Source: Legionella bozemanae (lineage in GTDB: Bacteria; Pseudomonadota; Gammaproteobacteria; Legionellales; Legionellaceae). From it: a stretch of 64,000 nt of DNA. Shown piece after piece: positions 28,606 to 36,342 of the stretch. Made by a program: the position numbers and the translations under genes. Under the pieces are notes generated by a model that saw only the letters and a program-made list of their open reading frames with translations, was not told where the DNA came from and made no database searches. The stretch spans positions 53,217 through 117,216 of the forward strand of contig NZ_LBAW01000015.1 in NCBI RefSeq assembly GCF_001648595.1, in the 5' to 3' direction. Position 1 is the stretch's first letter. Each line of letters starts with the position of its first letter.

Positions 28606-30813
28606 ATGACAAGGACGCTTTTTACTCTATCACTCATTCTATTCAGTTCCATTGCTTCCGCCCAAGATAAAGTGGTTCAACATTTTTTTAAAGATGTGGA
28701 TCCATCGGAAATTTCTTCTACGATAAAAAATAACATACAGGCAAGTCATTTTCGCCTTGTTGAGATTGACCTGAATCAACTCTATGCTGAGCTTGAGAAT
28801 GCTCCCCATCGAGATGAATTGCAATCAGGAGAGTCAATACAAATCGAGCTTCCTCTGCCAGATAAAACGACGAACCTGTATCAGGTTACGGAAAATAGTA
28901 CGCTGCACCCGGAACTCAGCGCAAAATTCCCTGAAATTAAAACCTATGATGCGTATGGAGTTACTGAACCAGGCGAACTTGTCAAACTGGACCTCACCCC
29001 ACAAGGTTTCCATGCAATGATTTTCAGACCAGGACAAAGTCCCGTTTTTATTGATCCTTTAAAAAAAGGAGATACCCAATATTATATTGTTTACTATAAA
29101 AAAGATTTCATTACCTCAAAACGCTTAAAATGCGGGGTACACAGTCAAAGTCCATTAGCAACTATTCCTGTTAGTTCAAAGCATTTTGCTAATTTTAATC
29201 CGTGCCGACTCAAAAAATACCGCTTGGCTATGGCGGCAACAGCTCAATACACACAATACTTTGGAGGAACAGTCGCCGCAGCATTAGCTGCTGAAGCAAC
29301 CACAATCAACAGAGTGAATGGTATTTATGAAATCGACATGGCCATAACCATGCAGATTATTGCTAATAACAATCTCATTATCTATACCAATCCGAATAAT
29401 CAACCCTATACACATGGCAATCCTGAAAGGATGATCGATCAAAATCAAAGGAATATTAACCAAGTAATTGGTCCACTTAATTATGATATTGGCCATGTTG
29501 TTGATTCGGCTGGAAGCGGTCTTGCTGAATTGGCCAGTGTTTGTGACAATAATGGCAAAGCCCGTGGAGTTACAGGTCGGAAGAATCCTATAGGAGATCC
29601 TTTTGATATTGATTATGTCGCCCACGAAATGGGCCATCAATTTGGAGCGAATCACGTACAAAACAACAACTGCAACAGAAATGGGCCAACAGCGGTAGAA
29701 CCTGGAAGCGGTAGTACGATTATGGGTTATGCAGGGATTTGTGCCCCCAATGTGCAAAATAATTCAGATGCTTATTTTAATGGTATTAGCCTACAGGAAA
29801 TGGGAAATTTTGTCTCCAGCCCTTCGCATACCTGCCCCGTAACAACACCGATTGCCAGTGCTCCTGTAATTAGTCGCGTCAACGGAGGATTTATTCCAGC
29901 ACAAACTCCTTTTGCTTTGTTTGCATCAGCAACTAAAAGCGGAGCTGGAGTATTAACCTATACATGGGAACAGATGGATAACGAAATCTCTCCCCAGCCG
30001 CCAGTAAGCACCGCAACTGGTGGTCCGAATTTTAGAAGTTTTCCACCTCAAACTGTAGGTACGCGCTTCTTCCCTAATCTCAATGCGCTGAGCAATGGAG
30101 GTCCTTTTACCTGGGAAGTGTTATCGTCCGTTTCTCGCATTATGAAACTCAGAGTTTCCGTGCGGAGAAATATCCCTGGAGGTTCTTGTAATGCATATAC
30201 TGACACTGCGGTAACCACTGTAAGTAGTGCAGGCCCCTTTATAGTGACATCCCCCACGAATTCAGGCATCATTTGGACGGGCCTGTCACCACAAACAGTC
30301 ACTTGGGATGTTGCCAATACCAATATTTATCCAATTAATGCCTTTTTTGTGAGCGTCTTTTTATCAATTGATGGAGGAAAAACATTTCCCTATCCTCTCT
30401 TGTTAAATACGCCAAATAATGGATACGGGCAAATTTGTGTTCCTAATCTCAACACAACTACAGCTCGAATTATGGTACAAGCAAATAATGGAAGCTTTTT
30501 TAATGTTTCAAAAAATAATTTCTCGATCATTGCGGTCCCGCCTAGAGCTCCTGTATTGACGACTGCCGAGCGTAATCAAATGAATACCAATGAAGCATTT
30601 GTCTTCTATGCGGGTTGTGCCCCCCTATCCGGTGAAGTCTATACAGTGAATGGCTTGCCTGGGGCAACTGTAACATTGGACAACAAGAACAGCCGCTTCG
30701 TCATAGGAAACATTTTAACACCGAAAAGAGTACAGAATGTCACAATTACTGCAACTGGCGGAAATAAAGTCAGTGTCACTTCAAACCCAATTACTATTCT
30801 CAGTATTTTATAG
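28606..30813 (+). CDS. Secreted metzincin-type zinc metalloprotease (reprolysin-like)
   Basis: 735 residues. Signal peptide MTRTLFTLSLILFSSIASA (1-19). A propeptide-like region to about residue 200 is followed by a catalytic domain. Its zinc motif is HEMGHQFGANH at about 339-349, the HExxHxxGxxH consensus of metzincins. STIMGYAG supplies the downstream Met-turn. The C-terminal 320 residues look like beta-sandwich/Ig-like modules (for example TVTWDVANTNIYPINA). It resembles the M12B reprolysin-like secreted bacterial proteases. Likely exported to the periplasm and then by type II secretion. Start has weak Shine-Dalgarno pairing. Independent of the upstream signalling gene. Confidence 0.9.
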   Translation: MTRTLFTLSLILFSSIASAQDKVVQHFFKDVDPSEISSTIKNNIQASHFRLVEIDLNQLYAELENAPHRDELQSGESIQIELPLPDKTTNLYQVTENSTLHPELSAKFPEIKTYDAYGVTEPGELVKLDLTPQGFHAMIFRPGQSPVFIDPLKKGDTQYYIVYYKKDFITSKRLKCGVHSQSPLATIPVSSKHFANFNPCRLKKYRLAMAATAQYTQYFGGTVAAALAAEATTINRVNGIYEIDMAITMQIIANNNLIIYTNPNNQPYTHGNPERMIDQNQRNINQVIGPLNYDIGHVVDSAGSGLAELASVCDNNGKARGVTGRKNPIGDPFDIDYVAHEMGHQFGANHVQNNNCNRNGPTAVEPGSGSTIMGYAGICAPNVQNNSDAYFNGISLQEMGNFVSSPSHTCPVTTPIASAPVISRVNGGFIPAQTPFALFASATKSGAGVLTYTWEQMDNEISPQPPVSTATGGPNFRSFPPQTVGTRFFPNLNALSNGGPFTWEVLSSVSRIMKLRVSVRRNIPGGSCNAYTDTAVTTVSSAGPFIVTSPTNSGIIWTGLSPQTVTWDVANTNIYPINAFFVSVFLSIDGGKTFPYPLLLNTPNNGYGQICVPNLNTTTARIMVQANNGSFFNVSKNNFSIIAVPPRAPVLTTAERNQMNTNEAFVFYAGCAPLSGEVYTVNGLPGATVTLDNKNSRFVIGNILTPKRVQNVTITATGGNKVSVTSNPITILSIL

Positions 30814-30826
30814 ACAAGGCTTAATT

Positions 30827-31115
30827 ATGTATAAACATTACATAGCAACAATTATCGCATATATGCTGTCATTTAATGCCTATACTGGTGTTTACTCGGG
30901 TATTAATTTAGGTATTAATACAGTCGAAAACAAACATTGAAGCCATTAAAACAAGACTTCATAATGGAGTTGAATTAAGAAACTTGAGGCACATTAACTC
31001 GAGTGTCAGAATAGGTACTTGCACTTCAGCAAGACATTCAATATAGTGAAATATCAAGTTGGTATGTAGTTCCACATTTAGACTATGGATTTAGCTTTAT
31101 AAGGAATTTTACATG
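30827..31115 (+). pseudogene. Decayed outer-membrane barrel gene
   Basis: A 37-residue frame begins with a signal peptide and barrel-like start (MYKHYIATIIAYMLSFNAYT then GVYSGINLGIN) and stops at 30940. Shifted frames continue with NGVELRNLRHINSSVRIG. Near 31062-31115 comes WYVVPHLDYGFSFIRNFT, like a closing barrel strand. This looks like a gene broken by frameshifts and a large internal deletion. It follows the metzincin stop by 13 bases. The interpretation rests on pattern, not on a match. Confidence 0.4.
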
Positions 31116-32018
31116 ACAAGACTAGAAGAACTGCTTTATTCTTTGACTGCTGTAGTAGTTCGCTATCACGACAGTCAGCCAAAAGTGAAAAAATTAGTTG
31201 TTGCAACGGATGAGAATCTTCTCAGAGAAAAATCACTATCTTGCGCTAAAGAAATAATTCAGAATCAAGATATTCATTTTAAAATACGTTTGAATGATCT
31301 TATCAAACAGTGCTCAGATAGCGGCCGTAGGCCTTTCTTATATTATATTTTGCATGAAATAACCTCTCTGAAAGCTCTATTCGACCAAAAAACTTCTTTT
31401 GAAGCCGCAAAATTAGAAGAGTGCAAAAATCAAATTACTCAATTATTAATCGATTTTAAGCTTCTTTTAGATACCCCTAAACACAAAACTTATAGAATTA
31501 CTTACAGTAAAACCGAAGACACCAAAAAGACAGCCCTTGATTTATCAGGTTTAAAAAATGATGGCTATATTGGAGGTGAGCTTTGTAATTCCGGGGAAAT
31601 TTTAAACGATGAAGTATTAAGACGATTTAATATATGCACCTACACGTCCAATGAGCGGATTAGAGATATTGCCGAACAAATTTGCATGGAATATCAACAT
31701 ACGCTTTTAGTACCTGAACTAATGGAAAAAAACGAAGTTCAAAAAAGGATAAATTTAGAACAAAAGCAGGAACTAAATTCATTAACAAGCCAACAGGAAG
31801 AAAATCAAAAAAAATTGGAAACTACTTCTTCAAAACACTACGCTGCTCTTTACGTTTTTTACATTCTCTTTAAAAGACTGCAAGCGACAGAACAAAAGCA
31901 AAAAAAAATAATTGAGCAACAAGAAGAGACCATTGGCGAACTGAGACAAAAAATCAGTGAGTTAAACCATGCTGCGGATGCAAAACCAACGAGTTATAGG
32001 TTTTATCCCTCTTATTGA
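31113..32018 (+). CDS. Orphan coiled-coil protein, candidate effector
   Basis: 301 residues, no signal peptide. The first 200 residues are mixed helical with no motif I recognise (KTALDLSGLKNDGYIGGELC is a distinctive core). From about residue 212 to 290 there is a strong coiled coil rich in E, Q and K. It is interrupted by a short hydrophobic stretch (HYAALYVFYILFKRLQ) that might contact membrane. AAGGAATTTTAC precedes the ATG. A hairpin at 32048 follows. Such solitary coiled-coil proteins are common among Legionella translocated substrates. Function unknown. Confidence 0.72.
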   Translation: MTRLEELLYSLTAVVVRYHDSQPKVKKLVVATDENLLREKSLSCAKEIIQNQDIHFKIRLNDLIKQCSDSGRRPFLYYILHEITSLKALFDQKTSFEAAKLEECKNQITQLLIDFKLLLDTPKHKTYRITYSKTEDTKKTALDLSGLKNDGYIGGELCNSGEILNDEVLRRFNICTYTSNERIRDIAEQICMEYQHTLLVPELMEKNEVQKRINLEQKQELNSLTSQQEENQKKLETTSSKHYAALYVFYILFKRLQATEQKQKKIIEQQEETIGELRQKISELNHAADAKPTSYRFYPSY

Positions 32019-32047
32019 GAGTCTCTATCAGGATAAGGAAAATAGAT

Positions 32048-32068
32048 AGCGATTCATCTCGAATCGCT
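32048..32068. terminator. Hairpin between convergent genes
   Basis: A perfect 8-bp inverted repeat, AGCGATTC / GAATCGCT, with an ATCTC loop, 30 bases after the coiled-coil gene and before the end of the convergent TMEM43 gene. There is no long T-run, so termination is likely but not certain. Confidence 0.5.
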
Positions 32069-32105
32069 GTACTAATTTGGCAGCGCACTCATATAAAGAC
32101 TCATA

Positions 32106-33275
32106 CTAATTACGGTCCGTTTCTGGAAGGTGAGCATTATTCTTCTTAGTCCTTAACTGAATCAATATATAGCTGCCAACAACTGCAATAATTAATAAAC
32201 TAATGGAGAGCAGCGGTCGTGTCGCAAACCAGGCAATTGCAGTGGCAATGAGCCACACACACAACCCCAAGAGAAATGCTATAAATCCAGTACCAAATCC
32301 TACAATAGATCCTAAAAAAGGTACTACATCAGCTAAAATAACCAGTGGTTTCATGATTAGGGAGAATCCACCAATCAACATTAATAAAGAAAATAAACGC
32401 CAAACCCATGCGAGCAGTGAATTTTCGGATTGAGCCTGTGCAATCATTTCATCAGATGAATGCTGCCCTGTTGATAAGAGCATAATCCTTTGTCCTGCAG
32501 GGGCAAAATAGGGCTGAAAGGTCTCTCCTGTTTGTTGTCCAATAATACTCACTGTTTGTGGTTTAACAACTGTTAGATTAATACGCAGATCACCCACCTG
32601 GGGATTTTGAGCATCTTGCCCCAGGTATAGTTCATTATTAATTAGAGTAACTGGCTTATTCAATTTGCTCTTTAGAATTTCTTTATTAACCTGGGCTAAA
32701 CTGACTGGTTCACTAATATTAATTTGTTTAATTAAAGCATCGGGCAGCAAAAAATCACCGACGGTTACTGTTCTCGCATACTCTGTTTGTGACTGAACAG
32801 GCATGGTTGGATTTTGATGTCCTACGGGATTTTTAAAAGTAGAGCTGTCGATTGCACTTTCTGACCAGACTTTATCATAGGTGTAGGTGGTTATATGTTT
32901 TTCCGAGCCGCCTAATTGTGATTCAGTTCTCGTTTCAGTTTTTTGTTTCCATTGATACATTTCAACCTTGCGATGGAGATTGATGGCATTTACTGTTACT
33001 CCTAGCAAGGAGTCGCTTAAATTATCTTTGGTAGTTGCTAAGCCACTTATATAAACAACTTTAAGATTATTTTGCTTATTTATAGGAGCATTCGGTACAG
33101 AAATTAGAACATTCTTGGTTTGCTCCAAAGATTGTGCCATATGCAAACTGTGTCCTTCGTTCCAAAACACGAGGACAATAGCACCAATAATTAAGGCAAT
33201 TCCAATAAAAATACCAAGAAAAGCATCTTTTAATCGAGAAAACCATGAGGTTGTTGTTATTTCTTCTTCTGCCAT
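32106..33275 (-). CDS. TMEM43 (LUMA)-family membrane protein
   Basis: 389 residues from the ATG at 33275, which has GGAG nine bases upstream. The frame also opens at 33290 with poor pairing. The layout is that of TMEM43: an N-terminal membrane segment (GIFIGIALIIGAIVLVFWNEG, with the conserved WNEG after it) and a large soluble middle domain. Three or four hydrophobic segments follow near the C-terminus (about residues 290-375). The human relative is an inner-nuclear-membrane protein. Bacterial members have no settled function. Solitary, convergent with the coiled-coil orphan. Confidence 0.85.
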   Translation of the reverse strand: MAEEEITTTSWFSRLKDAFLGIFIGIALIIGAIVLVFWNEGHSLHMAQSLEQTKNVLISVPNAPINKQNNLKVVYISGLATTKDNLSDSLLGVTVNAINLHRKVEMYQWKQKTETRTESQLGGSEKHITTYTYDKVWSESAIDSSTFKNPVGHQNPTMPVQSQTEYARTVTVGDFLLPDALIKQINISEPVSLAQVNKEILKSKLNKPVTLINNELYLGQDAQNPQVGDLRINLTVVKPQTVSIIGQQTGETFQPYFAPAGQRIMLLSTGQHSSDEMIAQAQSENSLLAWVWRLFSLLMLIGGFSLIMKPLVILADVVPFLGSIVGFGTGFIAFLLGLCVWLIATAIAWFATRPLLSISLLIIAVVGSYILIQLRTKKNNAHLPETDRN

Positions 33276-33495
33276 GACATTACGCTCCATCGATTACTTA
33301 TTATTATAGTGCACAAAGATCATCTGAAAAGGAAAAAATTAAAATTGAAATTAACCCCAAAAGCACCAATTAGTTTATTTAAACTACATCCACATAAATA
33401 CACAAAAAATACTCAAGGATATTTTTTTAGACTTCTAATACCTAATGTGGATAAATCAGACCTCAATCCTTGCGGAAGCATTCAATCTCAATAAC

Positions 33496-33936
33496 TTAAC
33501 TCACAATAAAATCTTCTCCGATTCCAGGTATAATTTTCCATTGACAGGCTGCGCCGTGATAAGCAAGTGTATGAATATCCGGTTGTGCCGGACCATTGGC
33601 GGTGACCACAAAGACACAAGTTTTGGATTCAAAGCGTGCACCTTCAGTCGACTGAACAACAGTTACTGTATAGGCAATATCAAAAGTGGCATCCTCCTTA
33701 AAACCAAACCCATAGGTGAGAGGGTTAGCCGTCGAAATTCGTACTCGATTTATCGGCTGGCATGATTGATCAACCAGGAGTCCGTCCTCATTAATCATGC
33801 GCAAATTGACTTCCCATTCGCCATTCAGACTACTCACGTTATGCCAAGTGTGAACTGGGCAATAGGAAAACAAATGATTGGCAAATGCGTAGGGACTCAG
33901 GCCGAGAAAAACTACTATCTTGCAAATACGTTTCAT
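33496..33936 (-). CDS. Small secreted protein, unknown function
   Basis: 146 residues with a signal peptide (MKRICKIVVFLGLSPYAFA). The mature part has four cysteines, spaced as two likely disulfides, and beta-rich sequence: GEWEVNLRMINEDG and DIAYTVTVVQSTEG. No family recognised. A ribosome site AAGGATC is visible before the ATG. A Fur-like sequence lies about 43 bases upstream of the start. Confidence 0.7.
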   Translation of the reverse strand: MKRICKIVVFLGLSPYAFANHLFSYCPVHTWHNVSSLNGEWEVNLRMINEDGLLVDQSCQPINRVRISTANPLTYGFGFKEDATFDIAYTVTVVQSTEGARFESKTCVFVVTANGPAQPDIHTLAYHGAACQWKIIPGIGEDFIVS

Positions 33937-33978
33937 TTTTAAATGATCCTTCCATTAATCAATTCGTACTGTTATTAC

Positions 33979-33997
33979 ATAAATGAGAATCATTTGC
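33979..33997 (-). promoter_or_regulatory. Fur-like operator
   Basis: The 19-base sequence ATAAATGAGAATCATTTGC matches the classic Fur box GATAATGATAATCATTATC at 13 of 19 positions, including the central ATGA-AATCATT. It lies just upstream of the small secreted protein gene. Confidence 0.4.
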
Positions 33998-34050
33998 AAA
34001 TGTACTACAGATTTTTTTCTTGAGTCGTTAACTCAGTTTTATCATAGATT

Positions 34051-35283
34051 TCAGCAAGGTGGTTTAACAGCTGAAAGAGATGAATCGTTCATATCTTCCT
34101 CAACTATCTCTTTCATTTCTTGAAGAGCATCTATTATTGAGGAAGGAAAATGTGCTGGATCGGAGATTTCTATACACTTTAATATTCGCACATGGATAGC
34201 ACCCAAATCAGTTTTTTCTGCATTTTTCAAACTATCTTTTAACGCTTCTAACATACTGGCTTGTTGGAGAGGTAAACTGGATGTATCCTCTTCAGCTTCA
34301 GTAATTATATCGATTAGCTGCCCCATTTTTGCTCTGAACTCTTCTTTTTCAACTAAAATGCTTAAATCAGTGAGGAATTGTGAAAACTCAAGCTCTGAAT
34401 TACTTATGCTAGACGAAATAAACTCAAAAAGTTTCTGCAGATCATTAGACTTATATTGTCCTTGCTCGATAGCTAACTCTTCTTGTTGAGCTATGATAAT
34501 TAATTGCGCTTTCAAACCCTCTAAATAACGAAATTCTTTAGGGTTTAAATTCAATTTAAGTTGCAGTTCACTTATCAATTTCACCATAGTGTAGGTTTTT
34601 GAAAATTGCGTATTAAAAGTATGGACAATATTGCTAATTTCCTTATCTCCTATATCAAGTCGATACACCAGATCTGGAAAGCCTTTGGTTTGCAAAGGAT
34701 ATTTTCTATTTTTAACGGGGTCAGTGGAATTAAATCCAAAAAGAAACTCTCTAGCTGGATAAATTTCATTAGCCCAAGGATCACAGATAAAAGCGGAGCC
34801 CCAGCTTGAAGGATCTCGTGGATTTGAGGTTATAGGTCGTCCAACTACCACAAATGCATGATCCCCATCTACCATCTTATAGATTTCAATAGGCCGAATG
34901 CCCTTTTCTTTCAAATATTCAAAAGCCATTGCAGCCTGTAATAAGCAATTGCCTGCTTCATATTGCGCGCCAGACTTCGCAGCTGCTTCAATAAAGCCCT
35001 TCATGTAAGGGTAGGCCTCAATTAAGGATTGACGAATTTTTATTTGCGCACTATCGAGGTCTTTAATTTCTTTTTTATTTAAATCGTCGATTAAGATTTG
35101 CGCCAAATTAAGGCCTTGATCTTGCCGATATAATTGTTTTTTGTTTTCACTTAATTGAGCTTCTTCTGCAGGTTTATTATTTGCACCATAGGAAAGATTT
35201 CGTTTGACATGAGAAATCGCTTGTTTGGCAATTTCCAGATTCGCAGGTTGAGAAAACAACAATTGATTATGCTTGTAACGCAT
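34051..35283 (-). CDS. C-H-D triad cysteine-protease/transglutaminase-like protein; candidate effector
   Basis: 410 residues, no signal peptide. A catalytic triad is visible: C113 in GNCLLQAAMAFEYL, H142 in DHAFVVVG, and D168 in CDPWANEIYP. Spacing and wording match the 216-residue CAAX-box protein at 4780 (GNCEHQAF, EHTVVI, LDPW), so the two share a core domain. Residues about 215-400 form a helical C-terminal region with an acidic stretch (EMKEIVEEDM) close to the end, like a Dot/Icm E-block. Solitary. Activity is inferred from motif order; papain-like protease, deamidase and transglutaminase are all possible. Confidence 0.82.
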   Translation of the reverse strand: MRYKHNQLLFSQPANLEIAKQAISHVKRNLSYGANNKPAEEAQLSENKKQLYRQDQGLNLAQILIDDLNKKEIKDLDSAQIKIRQSLIEAYPYMKGFIEAAAKSGAQYEAGNCLLQAAMAFEYLKEKGIRPIEIYKMVDGDHAFVVVGRPITSNPRDPSSWGSAFICDPWANEIYPAREFLFGFNSTDPVKNRKYPLQTKGFPDLVYRLDIGDKEISNIVHTFNTQFSKTYTMVKLISELQLKLNLNPKEFRYLEGLKAQLIIIAQQEELAIEQGQYKSNDLQKLFEFISSSISNSELEFSQFLTDLSILVEKEEFRAKMGQLIDIITEAEEDTSSLPLQQASMLEALKDSLKNAEKTDLGAIHVRILKCIEISDPAHFPSSIIDALQEMKEIVEEDMNDSSLSAVKPPC

Positions 35284-35483
35284 GTTTACCTCAGATAAAA
35301 GCTCATTCTTTTCATTAAAAACTTATTTAATAAATTCTTCTATTAAAAAATTATAGACTACCCTATACATCTTTGAAGGCATAATATGCCTCCGAAAATA
35401 TTTTAAAATTTATTAATCCGAAGCCTGAAGTACTAAATGAATAAAATTGACAAAAGTGAATTATTTTTTTTGAAACCAGAAAA

Positions 35484-35942
35484 TTAATTAGGGAATGTTC
35501 CGGTATGGGCCAGCTTGCAACGGGCACATAGACCTTTAATTTCTACAGTACAATTTATAATTGAAAATTGAATCGAATTCGCAAATTCTGTTACGGCGGA
35601 GAAATCTACAACGCTTTCTAATTCCTTGACAAAACCACAGTGGCTGCAAATTAGGAATTGGGCCTGCCCCATATGATCTCCATGCAAACAAGCAACATAA
35701 GATTTCAAACTATCGATACAATGAATAAATCCTTCTTGATGCCAAAACTGAATGGCACGATAAACTGTAGGTGGCTTGGGGTTCTCAGTTTGTTCGGATA
35801 ATTTTTGTAGGATTTCATAAGCTCCAAGAGGCTTTCTCTCTTCCACTAAAATTTTGAGGACACGCTCTCTCGGTTCCGTAAATCGATACCCATGCTTTAT
35901 ACAATGCTTATAAGCCTTGTCCAACAAATTGTATTTCATCAA
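35484..35942 (-). CDS. zur: Fur-family zinc uptake regulator
   Basis: 152 residues. The winged-helix N-terminus has GYRFTEPRERVLKILVE and PPTVYRAIQFWHQEGFIH. The structural zinc site is formed by CSHC and CARC pairs (residues about 103-106 and 140-143). HGDHMG lies between them. This combination fits Zur better than Fur or PerR. It represses zinc-uptake genes when zinc is bound. Divergent from the P-type ATPase gene, with a Zur-box palindrome between them, which suggests autoregulation and control of the neighbour. Confidence 0.88.
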   Translation of the reverse strand: MMKYNLLDKAYKHCIKHGYRFTEPRERVLKILVEERKPLGAYEILQKLSEQTENPKPPTVYRAIQFWHQEGFIHCIDSLKSYVACLHGDHMGQAQFLICSHCGFVKELESVVDFSAVTEFANSIQFSIINCTVEIKGLCARCKLAHTGTFPN

Positions 35943-36084
35943 TCATTTTTAAGTTTAATGGATCAAATACTATTGTACCACAGTCATTATTTTACCGAAA
36001 AATAATTAAACAAATACCGCAAGATATTTAACAGAAATTCTATTGGCATAAAAATTATTAAATGTGACTTGTTCTTTGGCAATA

Positions 36085-36107
36085 GAATGTTACAATGTAA
36101 CACTTTC
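36085..36107. promoter_or_regulatory. Zur operator
   Basis: A perfect 7-1-7 palindrome, TGTTACA-A-TGTAACA (36088-36102), embedded in GAATGTTACAATGTAACACTTTC. This is very close to the gammaproteobacterial Zur box (TGTTATAATATAACA type). It lies between zur, whose start is 143 bases away, and the divergent ATPase, 236 bases away. Confidence 0.7.
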
Positions 36108-36342
36108 GAAAGGTTGGTTTGCAAAATAATTAATTTTCATTTCCTATAGGTTTTAAGGACAGGAAAATTTTCTTTGCTTACTGGATCTTATCTAATTTTA
36201 AGGTTTTAAGAGTTACTGTAATTGTTAATGACTTTTCTGAAATTAATATTGATGAACAACTGATAAAGTCAAGAGAGTCCCCTTTAAAGCGGACTTTTGC
36301 AAAAAAGCGGGCTCTTTAATGTCCTTTAAATGGAGGAAACCA

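Noticed and set aside
29284..29757. 157-residue minus-strand frame
   Set aside because: It lies wholly inside the metzincin catalytic region on the other strand and has no ribosome site or family features.
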